Below, piece by piece: positions 24,961 to 35,606 of a DNA stretch of 64,000 bases. This DNA is from Nymphaea colorata (lineage: Eukaryota; Streptophyta; Magnoliopsida; Nymphaeales; Nymphaeaceae), in the NCBI RefSeq assembly GCF_008831285.2, contig NC_045144.1, forward strand, positions 6,560,176-6,624,175, given 5' to 3'. The notes below the pieces were generated by a model. The model was not told where the DNA came from and did no database searches. It worked only from the letters and a program-made list of their open reading frames with translations. Numbering within the stretch: the stretch's first letter is position 1; the number at the start of each line of letters is the position of its first letter. Made by a program: the position numbers and the translations under genes.

Positions 24961-26203
24961 CTTGTGCAGTCAAACTCAATTGGCCAGCCCTCTTTAAGTT
25001 CCTTTTGAAAAGGATCTAGCCCATTCAAGTTGTTTTTTCCCCGTTTTTATAGAGTGTCTCGATGTTTGAGCGAAATAAGTGGTAGCCCTGTCCATGTGTT
25101 TATGTGGTGTTTCTTATCATAGTTGGTAAACTCGTTGAGCTGACTCTAGAATAGCCCCAGTCATGCCGACCACGAGTCAAGGTTTGGGCAAGGTAGGAGC
25201 TAACTCACCCCTAAGTCGGCCTAACTTGGCAAGGATCATCCCTGACTCGGCCCGACTATCCCAGAATTGCCCCAACTCTTCTGGAATCGCTTGACTCGAT
25301 TGCAGTAAAAGTACATTAAAAAAAAGCAGTTCTTTATAGATTGAGAGACCTCACTTCATTTATATGCTATAAAAATACATTAAAAAAACAAGTCAACTCA
25401 TTGACACAGTGACTTAGTCATTTACCAATCCTAGTCTGAGTCACATGTTTGCCAACTATGGTTCTTATCCTTCTAAAAATGTTTGCCTGGGGTTTTCATT
25501 TTTGCATTTCCCCACCTTTTCATATTTGTCCCGATGTTTTCACCATTTAAGCACCAAAACATTAGTTCAATGGCTACATCTCCAGTATTTATGCCTCTCT
25601 TTCTCTTCTCTTTCCCATATGTCACTCCTCTCATTATCTTTCTCCCTTGTCTACAACAATTTCCATTGCCGACTAGTGGTAGGGATGGAATAGCAACCTT
25701 TGTGAGTGCATGTGGCTGCCGTGAAAGGTGTTCTTTATAGTTTATGTAAAACACTGTGCACGATGGTCAAGGTGAATGCTGGTAGGTGGCTAGTATCCAT
25801 TTCGAGACACCAACTTTTTGTACTGCAAAGATGAATACTATATATAAGTTAAAGCATAATGGGGGCATCCTATATCATAAAGAGATGAAAGAAATGATGC
25901 AACCCTCTGGGTGGTAGGATGAAATATTTCAGCTTACCAAATATTATCATTACCCTGTGCATTTTGAACATTGCTATCACTTTTGATTTAATTAATTTAT
26001 CACTTCTTGCTTTTTGAAATCTATAGAGAGAATTAATTGGCTCTCACGTCTTTTTGTTATATGAGTGCTTTTCATTCTCAGCTGCGTAGTTGGAAAGTAC
26101 TTGTGGCGAAATCTGAACTGTTGAATGGAGTGTGAAGACATGGAAATAAAAAAAAGAGAAAGGAGGGTTATAGAACCAAACTTATAATGGAACACCATGC
26201 TCG

Positions 26204-26244
<41 letters not shown>

Positions 26245-26483
26245 GGCTTCTTAAGCAGCAGACAGCAGTTCCTGTTCGATCTTGTTGTCTCTAGCTATTT
26301 CTCTCTCTTCCAATGTTCAGCCCTATTTGCGGCTTTTACTCTTGTGTTTATCTTATTAATGAACTCTTGTCCAATGATCGACCAAATTTTCAGGCCTTGG
26401 TGAATAAAGAGGAAGACTTGAAAATAAAGCTGGGCGATTGTTCTAGTTGTTCTAAGGTGAGTGTGAGCAGGGGTCAAGGTAGG

Positions 26484-26656
26484 GCCCGCATAAGCCTTGG
26501 GCCCACCTCATTTTTTAAAAAGAGTTTACATGTAAATTTAAAAAAAAAATTGCTTGTTCTATATAAAATTTTGAAAAATAACATTTCGGTCGTAGACAAA
26601 AATTAGAAACTTTAATTCGGCATGCCTCATGAAAAATTTCTAGCTCCACCCTGAGT
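26484..26656. repeat. Dispersed repeat copy, same family as 24776
   Basis: It shares the order agggcccgcataag, ttgttctatataaaattttg, catttcggtcg and tctagctccaccc with the other copies. No coding potential. Confidence 0.5.
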
Positions 26657-27005
26657 GTGAGGATTACAACCAACCAAACCCACCCCCACCTTTCTCCTCC
26701 AGTAGTTATGTTATCATTTCTATTATACATATTTAAGTTAATTGGGTATTACTATGCACACAAAGGTCATCTATAACAGAGCAATAAGCACCTTGGCAAT
26801 GTCGTCGCCCAGAGAGAGAGAGAGAGAGAGAGAGATGAATCTAATGCTCTACTAGAGTCCATGCTGCCTACCTCGTGTGCCGTGGAAGGGTGGAAGAACT
26901 GGTCCACTTGGCGTTCATAAATGCATTTTACTTCCAAGATCAATATTCCTCAAATACCATCAGGATAGTACCTTGTAGGATGCAAACTAAACACGAACAC
27001 GAGTA

Positions 27006-27375
27006 TAACATGTCTTCCAACCCTATAGGTTGCACCACCCAGACCGGGGTACCGACAAGTTGTTGGTGTCGGGTATCTGGGACGTTTCTCACTCAGTCTA
27101 ACATGTCTTCCAACCTTATCGGTTGAACCACCCAGACCGGGGTACCCGACAGCTTGTTGGTGTCGGGTATCTGGGACGTTTCTCACTCAGTCTAACATGT
27201 CTTCCAACCTTATCGGTTGCACCACCCAGACCGGGGTACCGACAGGTTGTTGGTGTCGGGTATCTGGGACGTTGCCCACTCAGTCTAACATGTCTTCCAA
27301 CCCTATCGGTTGCACCACCCAGACCGAGTTACCCGACAGCTTGTTGGTGTCAGGTATCTGGGAAGTTGCGGACTC
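27006..27375. repeat. Minisatellite, four copies of about 93 bp
   Basis: Copies start with taacatgtcttccaaccct near 27006, 27099, 27193 and 27286. Each contains caccacccagaccg and a small imperfect hairpin around gtacccgaca / tgtcgggtat. The last copy runs out near 27375. Periods are 93, 94 and 93, the second copy having one extra base. Frames that cross the array arise from the repeat and are not genes. Confidence 0.92.
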
Positions 27376-29560
27376 CTACTAGACGGAGTCAAGTTTTCAA
27401 AATTGTAAGCATGCCCATCTAGTGCTAGTTGATATACAAGTATAGATACGATGCATACTACTCATGATGACATGGATTAGACTTAGTCCAAGTTTATCGA
27501 AATCCTGAACCATCTATGGTTTAACTAGTTGAAAAGTGATTGATTATTTCAATTGAGGCAAATCCTATGCGATTTGGACTTAAATATTGAAATATTATTT
27601 GTAAATGTCACGAGCGTAAGTGAGCTTACAGTTGAAAAGTATTCGATATTATTGGGTCCAAACCAACAACGGTGATGTACTTCAACAAAAAAGCGTAGTA
27701 CTTTTATTGTTTCTCCTTGCTAGCAAAAGGAATTATACTTTAAAAGGTGTTTGACATAAAGAACATTACATTTTTGAAGGCCATTTCTAAAAGACAAGAC
27801 CTAAAACATTATATTTTTAAAAAATTATATAGGGTTTTTAAAACATGTATTATAAGAACATGCGCTAACTTTTTTTGCTAAATACCGTTTGAATAGACAT
27901 GAAACTTGGTCACACTCTGGACAACAACAAAAGTCTTTGTGACGAGTTATTTCCCTTTTCTTTCCCTCATGCAGGGAAACCTTTTCTAGAAAATTTGTCT
28001 CAACAAAATAAGGAACACAATCAAACGCTACCTAAAGTAAAATTTACATTTGCCTAAAATGCTATATCTAGTTAGAGGAGGTTTGATTATTTCTATTGGG
28101 AACGCTATCAAGAAAACATCTTGCTCTAGCTTTCTCAAAAACAAAATGCTCAACGTGGCTACGAATGGCTTATGTTGGTTTGGAGAGTCCGTTCTTCTCT
28201 ATTCATGTCCGTCCCATGTTTGCATTTGTCCCTAGGATCACGATGGAATGCCATGCAGGAATCCCTTCCTAACAAACATCCACTTAAGTTTGGTAGTAAT
28301 GTCTATGAGATTCCGTCCCATTGTAAATATAGATAAATTATGGTTAACTATAGTAGGTTTAAAGGGCTCTAAGGGGTTTAATGTAGCTGGATGGGCTAAC
28401 AACTAATAAAAACCTCACTATGACTCAGTGGCAGAGCCAGAAATTTTTAGCTACGAAACACTGTTATAGAAATTCTAATTTTAGAAAGGGTAGAACATAT
28501 ATAAATGAATAAATAATTATAAAACAGTTATGTAAAAATAAATAAAAAAATTTTGTTGCTGCAACTGTTCACATCAGCTTATAATTATGTAAAAATAAAT
28601 AAAAAAATTGTGTTGCTGAAGTAGGCAACTGTCCACATCAACTTATATGTAGCTTTGCTACTGCTAGAAACAAGCATCTCACTTAAGTTTGGGAGCGAGA
28701 GCATGATGTCTATGAGATTCCGACTTGAACTATAATAAGCTTAACTGGATCCAATGATGTTAACGTAGTTGGTTGGCCTAATAACTATTTAAAACCCAGT
28801 TGCTAGTTGGATTCTAGTAATCATCAATTTCCTTCATGAATAAGCGTTAGGAGTAGGATATTAACTTCAGATTCTTGTGTGCTTGGGTGAGTGACAGATT
28901 CTCTTAGCTACAGCTAAAGTAACACCTCCTCTAAACCTTAAAAATAAAAAAAAAAGTCCTAGTGCATCTTTAACCTTGGGTATCAGGCTCAGATATTCGG
29001 TACTTGGCTTGATCTGACACAAAAGAACAACCCAGGTTGGCTCGATGGCCCCATTCAATTATATTTATTTTTATATTATTTTTGTTTAATAATGATATAT
29101 ATTATATTATTAAAGATATATTTTATATTTTAAAATTTTCATTTTACATTTATTTTTTTTATTTTGATCAGGCCAAACTCAACTCGAATGTCGAGTTTCC
29201 AGCCAGTCCTTAACTCAATTTCGAGTGTCACAATTTGATTGTTAGTTTGATTTTTATGAGCACTATTTATAAGCAATAGATGCTCTACATTGGTTGATGA
29301 GTACCATGCTTTTAGTCTCAAAGCTGACGTTACTCAATCAGGCTCCTCGAATTTTTGTTAACCCGAAAATCAAGTCCAATTCTGGGTACTTGCCAACTAT
29401 GCATGTTGAAACGATGGTTGCCGAAATTGGACACGTTGGGTGCCGGGTACTTGATTTTTAGGAACACCATCATTTCAAGTGACCATTTCGGTTTCTCGCA
29501 TACGCAAGTGACTAGTGAGGAGTAGAAAATGGGAAGACGGTGTACGAGCCGCGGCGATCG
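27376..29560. other. Intergenic, no gene recognised
   Basis: AT-rich, with a degraded gccagaaattttt-type repeat near 28437-28650, which carries an internal direct repeat (tgtaaaaataaataaaaaaatt), and a degraded 'cttggcttgatctgac' repeat near 28975. Nothing coding is supported. Confidence 0.5.
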
Positions 29561-29636
29561 ACGGTGGACGCCCACTCCATCGGACGGTCATCGATTCTCC
29601 TTGTGATCACGGACGGCTGAGATTGTCCTCACGATC

Positions 29637-29645
29637 TTATAAATA
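29637..29645 (+). promoter_or_regulatory. Probable TATA box of the glycine-rich RNA-binding protein gene
   Basis: ttataaata lies in a GC-rich stretch. It is followed by aaaaccctcggggttt, part of which resembles the telo-box found in leaders of plant growth and translation genes. About 90 bases downstream is a donor (tcgaag|gtacgc) that starts the 5'UTR intron. Confidence 0.6.
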
Positions 29646-29736
29646 TCTTCCCACTTCCCTGCGCCGCCCGAAAACCCTCGGGGTTTAAGCAAAGGAGAGG
29701 AAGGAAGTCACTCGGCGAAGGGGAAACCCTTCGAAG

Positions 29737-31501
29737 GTACGCCTACTTACTTCGTCATGAATCCGCCTCGTTTCTTTCTTCTCTAGTACCCTATCTCCCT
29801 CTCGTTCTTTCTCTTCTTCCGAGTTTAATGTTATAAGGTGACTGAATACATTTTGTGTTTCTCTGGGTTTGTGCTGCTGTTGATACGTTTAACTGTATCG
29901 GAATCTGTTTTCCTTATTGGGGTCTCGAATGATTTGGTTCTGTATTTGATTGTTGAGTTTTCTTTTTGGTTACCTGATGTTCCTCTGAGGTGGTTAATCA
30001 TTTTAGGGTTTGGTAGTGGATGATCTTGGGGTGAAAAGGAAGTCGGTGTTTTTCTTTTTCTCTTTCCCTTCAAAGGGCACTATGCTAGGGTTTTAGATAA
30101 ATCGTTTGGGTAGCTATTAGATAATGTAGGCGTAGATTCTAAATCGGTGAAGTTAAAAGTGGATATGCAAAGCGCAATATGCTAGGATTTAGTGTTTTCG
30201 GAGACTGTCGATCATCCAAAATTCTAAATTTTGTACTGATGTCGGCTAGGCAGTTGATCGTCCAAAAAGTGTCTCCGTTTAACTACTGCTTTTGTTTATC
30301 CTATTGGACATTTACGTACGCCTTGTTCCAATGTTGTTGTTGTTTTTTTTTTACATCAATGTTAAGCATGAATCTTTGAATTGTTGCCTTGTACCTCATG
30401 GCTGTTATCACGTTCTTTTTGTTGGTCTGGCTAATGGCATTATCTGGGATCCTTTATGGTTAGTATGTGACGATTTACGACTAATATTGATTGAATTCAT
30501 GTGCCTTGCATCATAGTATTTTTTTTCCTGCATTATATTCTTGTTGTCAATTGTTAGGCTTGTATTGCATATTCATTTGTAATGCTTTGATTATATCCTT
30601 CGTGCTTGACTTTGTTTTATGTTGTTTTCGTTGAAATTTAAATGCATAATGTTACTATGTTACTTATTTATTGTTGCCTTAGACCCATCTGTAGTGGTCT
30701 TTGTCTCCTGCTTAGCTGCTTCTCAATGTATAAGTTTTACTTCTTGGCATCAGCTGCATGCATAGATGTTTGAATCGTGTTCAAAAAGGTGAATTGTTGT
30801 TCAGTGATTTTCTGAAATTTGTGTTGAGGGATGTTCCACGATAATTTCTTTATTAATGCTTTTTGATTCTGGCGATTTTCTTTTCCTTTTCAAAAATTTC
30901 TCCTCGTTAATCTTTCTACTCTGATGTATGAAGAGTGTGTGATGTTTGTCGATGTGCGTCTTGTAACCATCAACATTTAATGGTGAATACCGTGAATTAG
31001 ACGTTCTTTGTATTTGTTTCCATGGCATAAAAAACTTTCCTGAGGTATATTTCATGGCTACTTCTCCATGATTCAACCAGTTCATGCTAAGTCATAGTTA
31101 TTAATGCCATTCATTCTACATAGACAATTGGAAAATTGTCAGACAGATGAATTGTCCTAACATCTTCACTATATTTTGAACACTCTGTATTTGAAGCATG
31201 TTGCTGTTTAGATAGTTGGATACATATCTTTTTTATAGTTATAAAGGTTCACAAACTGTTTTAAGAGGCTTCTTGTCTGCATTATCAGTTTATAGAAACT
31301 AAAAAAAAGTTGTAACTCTTTATCGCTTGTAAAATTCCTCGTGAGGTATTTGTCTTGTAAATGTCTCAGTTGTTCCATATTCTTGGACTCTTTCTTTTCA
31401 CATTCTTCAAGGTGGTGCAGTTATTTGTGACAAGTCTCAGAACTTCATTAGGATGTTTTAACTACTTTCATATTATAACCACCTGTAATACAGGATTTCA
31501 G
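29737..31501 (+). other. 5'UTR intron of glycine-rich RNA-binding protein gene
   Basis: Donor gaag|gtacgcc is at 29737. The acceptor is either cag at 31491-31493 or tttcag ending 31501, immediately before the start codon at 31503. The interval is T-rich and noncoding. Leader introns of this size commonly raise expression in plants. Confidence 0.6.
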
Positions 31502-31502
31502 A

Positions 31503-34500
31503 ATGGCTTTTGCTAGTAAGATCGGCAATCTACTGAAACAAACTGTAAGCAGACATGTTGGATCTGGAACATCTTCCCCTGCAAATCCATCATTATTTCA
31601 GGCTCTACGTTTCATGTCATCTTCAAAATTGTTTGTTGGAGGTACACATTTTCCCCTTCTTTTTTCTTTCGTACATCAATAGTTGGTGGATATGTATAGA
31701 CTGGTCTTTGTGTGCATTTATTGGATACCTGGTTAGACAGGGAAGTAGCCCATCTCAAGTTATAAATTTGTTAGTTCCAAGAATAGTCATAAATATCATT
31801 AACGGGCTTTAATCAGCAAGGTTTTCCTTGGGTATTTTTCGCCAAAGCTGAAGATCTTTGGAAAGTTTTGACAATTTAGGAAAAAGTAGAACATATGAAA
31901 AACAACAAGAAAATGTAAAAAAAACTTGATAAAATGATAAAATTGATGTTTTAATAAATGAAGATAAATAATTTTAGTTCCAAATTTTAAAGAAAAAATA
32001 ATGTAAACATAATGAGAAAAAAAGTGAAAGATTTATTGTGGATTTCTATCAAAAAAAGGGGGAAAACAGTTTTTTTTCGTTTTCATTGTTTGGAATGTTC
32101 TTTTTATCTTGTTTTTTCAAAAAAGATGTGTTTTTTGTGCCTACAGTTCCAAGTATGGCAAACACGTGCATAGGTTTAATTGTGGTAAGACATTGTTATT
32201 AACTTATTATCAAACTCTCTTAGCCTACAGTTGACAAGAACAGTTATTATTTTCTACACCTGGTACTTGAGATTTTGGAGGCTGGATACGAACTGTTACT
32301 ATTTTCAGCTTCATTTCATTTTAATCCCTAGCAGACAGAAACACAATGATGTCAAGAAAGAACTAAGGCAATGGCTCCAAATTACTGGATTGATTCTCCC
32401 AATGTAAGGTTCTCTATACAGCAGCAAAGTTGGTCTCTACCAGTGCGCAGAGCAACAATCGGCACTCTAATTGAAATAAGCAAATAAATCATAGCCATAA
32501 AATGTTCTGCATTTTTAAAAACTTTAAATTATTCATAAAAAAAAGGAATGCACTAGAGCCATGCATAGAAGCAAAACTAGGCACTAATGATAGAAGATAT
32601 TCCTGAAATAAACAAATAAATCATATCCCTGAAATATTTGCTTCTTTAAGAACTTTAAATTAGTCATCAAGAAAATGAATACCACCAGACCGATGCATAA
32701 AACAGAACCTAGGTTTTGCAAAATGATAGAAGACATTCATCAGTTAACATGCATTACATGAAACAGTAAATGGAAAAGGAAGCTACAAGGTATCTTAATG
32801 ACCCCTGGTATTTTGCCTTGGAAATTGTGAGCATTAGGGGGCATATTTTTTTCCATTCATTGTTTCATGTAATGCATGTTAACTTATGAATGTCTTTTAT
32901 CATTTTGCAGTGCCTAGTTCTGTTTTTATGCATGACTTTTAGTGGTATTCCTTTTTTTGATGAATAATTTAAAGTTTTTAAAGATTTCGAATATTTCATG
33001 GCTATGATTTATTTGCTTTTATTTAGGGTGCCGATTGTTGCTCTGCCCAACGGTAGGGACCACCTTTTCAGTGAGAAAATTTATTCTTTATAGGGATATA
33101 CAGATCTCTGCAGTGTGGAAATTGCCATAGCAGCTGTGGTATCTGTCCTTATCTATCCTAACGAGTCTTGTACATGGGGGGGGGGGGGTATTGTGGGATA
33201 CCTTTTGTAAAGTAACTATGAAAAAGAAAAGGTTACAATGCACCCATGTATTGGGTGACAATTTTTTTTTATAAATTTAAAGTTACATGAATTTCTTAAG
33301 GTTGAATATTATGTTTCATGTGGAAGACATTCTTACACATTTAAAGTTAAAAAAAAAAACTTGAGCTGGTTTCATGCAATAAAAAATAAGAGTTTCTTTT
33401 TATACGATCCTATGTTTATTCTCAAAAATTAAAAAAAGAGAGAAAGTTAAAGAGACCGGAAAGCTTGTTTAGTTTGATATTCTATTGCCATTGGAGTAAT
33501 TTAAGTGGTCAATTTTGATTAATTCCAATGAAAGGATTTCTTCCTGGTAGGCAACATATTTTTGGGTTTTTCATGCTTATGCTATTCATGGTTTTTATAT
33601 TTTTATATTTTTTAATATTTTGTAATTTGTCTGATTGTAAAAATTTTTGAATTAACAATTTTTTATGTTGCATTTCCAGGTTATGTCACACATTTTATAA
33701 CATCGGTTCTAACTTCTAATTATAACAAAACTTAACTGGTAGCTGCAATCGTACGTGGCAGCAAGTTTCTGCCTGGTATAGGTGTAACATGCACTGAGAG
33801 TGAGTGAGTTGGTGATGAGGACGTAAATAAGAGATAGTGTTGTCAGGAGTTTAATGGCTTTTATGTTAGGCCTTGCATCACGTTTAATGAGTTATCAGAC
33901 ACTCTATTAGTAGGGTTGATCTTGTGTCTGTTGTCCACCTATATGTGGATACATACCTCGTAAGATTTTCATCTCAATGGTTTAACGCAGGGCTTTCATA
34001 TGGCACTGATGACACCAGCCTAAGGGATGCATTTTCCAGCTACGGGGAGGTTATTGAAGGTATGTTATCTTACGGTGAAAATTCCGTGATATTGCGTTGA
34101 TGAGTTTTCTAAAAGATCTCATTGTGAAAATGTTGGGAGTTGTGGATGCCTTGTTATCTTTTATTAATTCTAGTTTGGCTCTTTCAGAACAAGGACATGT
34201 TTTTTGATGTAGTATCTTTGTCGTCTGACATGTAGTACATATTTTTTTGCTTTCAGCGAGGGTCATCATGGATCGGGAAACTGGTAGATCTCGAGGTTTT
34301 GGTTTTATAACCTTTACATCGTCTGACGAAGCTTCTTCTGCTATTAGTGCTATGGACGGCAAGGTATGATTTTTATGATTTATAATCATTTGTGACTTTG
34401 TATTTTTACGAGTGAATTTGTTGAGGGTTGGTTCCCATTGGTTATTCATCTTAGCCGGTTTTGAGAACCGGAATACTAGTTTTATTGTCTTTGTTGTCTG

Positions 34501-35174
34501 AATCTCACTAGACATGAAAGTATCTCTACCTTTCCGCATCCAGAAGCTTAGAATTAACTGTTTACTTTACCATGTAGGATCTTCATGGGCGGTTAATTCG
34601 TGTGAATTATGCGACAGACAGGTCAGGGGGGTTCCGTGGTGGATATGGAGGTGGGGGTGGTGGCTATGGTGGTGGAGGTTATGGGGGCGGTGGGTATGGT
34701 GGCGGTGGATATGGTGGTGGTGGTGGATATGGTGGTGGTGGCTATGGTGGCAATCAAGGTGGGTATGGTGGTGGAAGTAGTGGTGGTGGCTATGGTGGCA
34801 ATCAAGGTGGGTATGGTGGTGGAAGTAGTGGTGGTGGCTATGGTGGCAATCAAGGTGGGTACGGTGAAGGTGGCAATTATGGTGTTGCTGGAGGTGCTGG
34901 TGGCAATGCTGACAACTACAACAGTGGTGGTGGCAGCTATGGTGGAACCGGTGGTTTGAGTTATGGAGGCTCTGGTGGCAGCAGCGGCTATGGTTCTGGT
35001 AACCCCGGTGTTGCAGGAGGCAGTGGAAATTATGCCAGCCACGGTGTGGATGATGGAGGCTACAACGTCCCACCACCATCGACTGCTGATCAAGGCCTCG
35101 AAGAGCCATTGGAAGGAAATTACAGAGATGATGATGATGAACCTGATGGCTATGCTGACAAACGGTCTGCCTGA
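31503..35174 (+). CDS. Glycine-rich RNA-binding protein with mitochondrial-type presequence
   Basis: Four coding exons, 31503-31641, 33991-34059, 34257-34363 and 34578-35174, with GT-AG introns that keep frame; 303 residues. Residues 1-39 are basic and hydroxylated with no acidic residue ([20 protein letters not shown]), typical of a mitochondrial presequence in the GRP2/ORRM-related group. One RRM follows, about 42-117: RNP2 is KLFVGGL and RNP1 is RGFGFITF (82-89). From about 122 to 255 is a Gly/Tyr-rich tail with three 16-residue repeats (158-205) of the type [16 protein letters not shown]. The C-terminus is acidic (DDDDEPDG). Such proteins bind RNA and act in organellar editing, splicing or cold response; the exact role here is inferred. 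The gene has a leader intron and a foldback element in its first coding intron. Confidence 0.92.
32431..33062. mobile_element. Foldback/MITE-like element in RNA-binding protein intron
   Basis: The left end tggtctctacc...gagcaacaatcggcac is matched, inverted, by the right end gtgccgattgttgctctgc...ggtagggacca over about 35 bp with few mismatches. Complementarity extends inward for well over 100 bp: the left arm of about 32431-32580 pairs with about 32920-33062. A second, diverged left-arm copy lies at 32590-32770. There is no transposase frame. It is a nonautonomous hairpin element; a target-site duplication was not clear. Confidence 0.82.
34734..34877 (+). repeat. In-frame 48-bp coding repeat, three copies
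   Basis: Units start at 34734, 34782 and 34830, each coding 16 Gly/Tyr/Asn/Gln-rich residues. The first two are essentially identical; the third diverges at its end. Copy number is likely to vary between alleles. Confidence 0.9.
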
Positions 35175-35606
35175 ACAGTAATCAGTACGTGTAAAGATTG
35201 GCCGAACAATCATCAGACTCTAAGAGAAGCTTGTCGACGATGATCTTTGTGTTCATCGTATTTCTATTCCGGTTTTAGTTTTGTTATTCCTCTGTTTAAA
35301 TTCTCTACTGGTGAAGTGGAAACAGTTATCAAACGAACGGTTTTGCAAATCAATGGTGACAAAAAAAAGATTCGCTCCTTGTTATGGTTAATGGCTTAAT
35401 TTGTCATTATAGGTTGCGAATTTTTTATATGGTGGCCGCTTTGATTAAGCTGAGTTTCTCATGGTTGACAAATAGCGGGAAATGCAGAAGCGTTGAAATT
35501 TGTACCTGATTTTGTCAACTTCCTCTTAAACAAAAAATTGATGCAAGAACTTTCTCATTAATGTTTTCTCTTTCTTTGCTGTTCATTCCCTTCTAATACA
35601 AAATTG

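Larger units (their letters stand above)
21860..27005. other. Intergenic, microsatellites and dispersed repeats only
   Basis: AT-rich with homopolymer runs. It includes TA/CA repeats at about 24413-24441, CT/CA at about 26203-26244, GA at about 26812-26834, and dispersed repeat copies at 24776-24960 and 26484-26656. No open frame with recognisable protein content. Confidence 0.55.

Noticed and set aside
26875-27422. Several 60-99-residue frames on both strands
   Set aside because: They are produced by the 93-bp minisatellite; periods of 93 and 94 break any shared frame.
34567-35213. Long His-rich and Thr/Ile-rich minus-strand frames and Val/Met-rich or Trp-rich plus-strand frames
   Set aside because: They are shadows of the glycine codon runs (GGN) in the RNA-binding protein exon, which has clear RRM and splice support.
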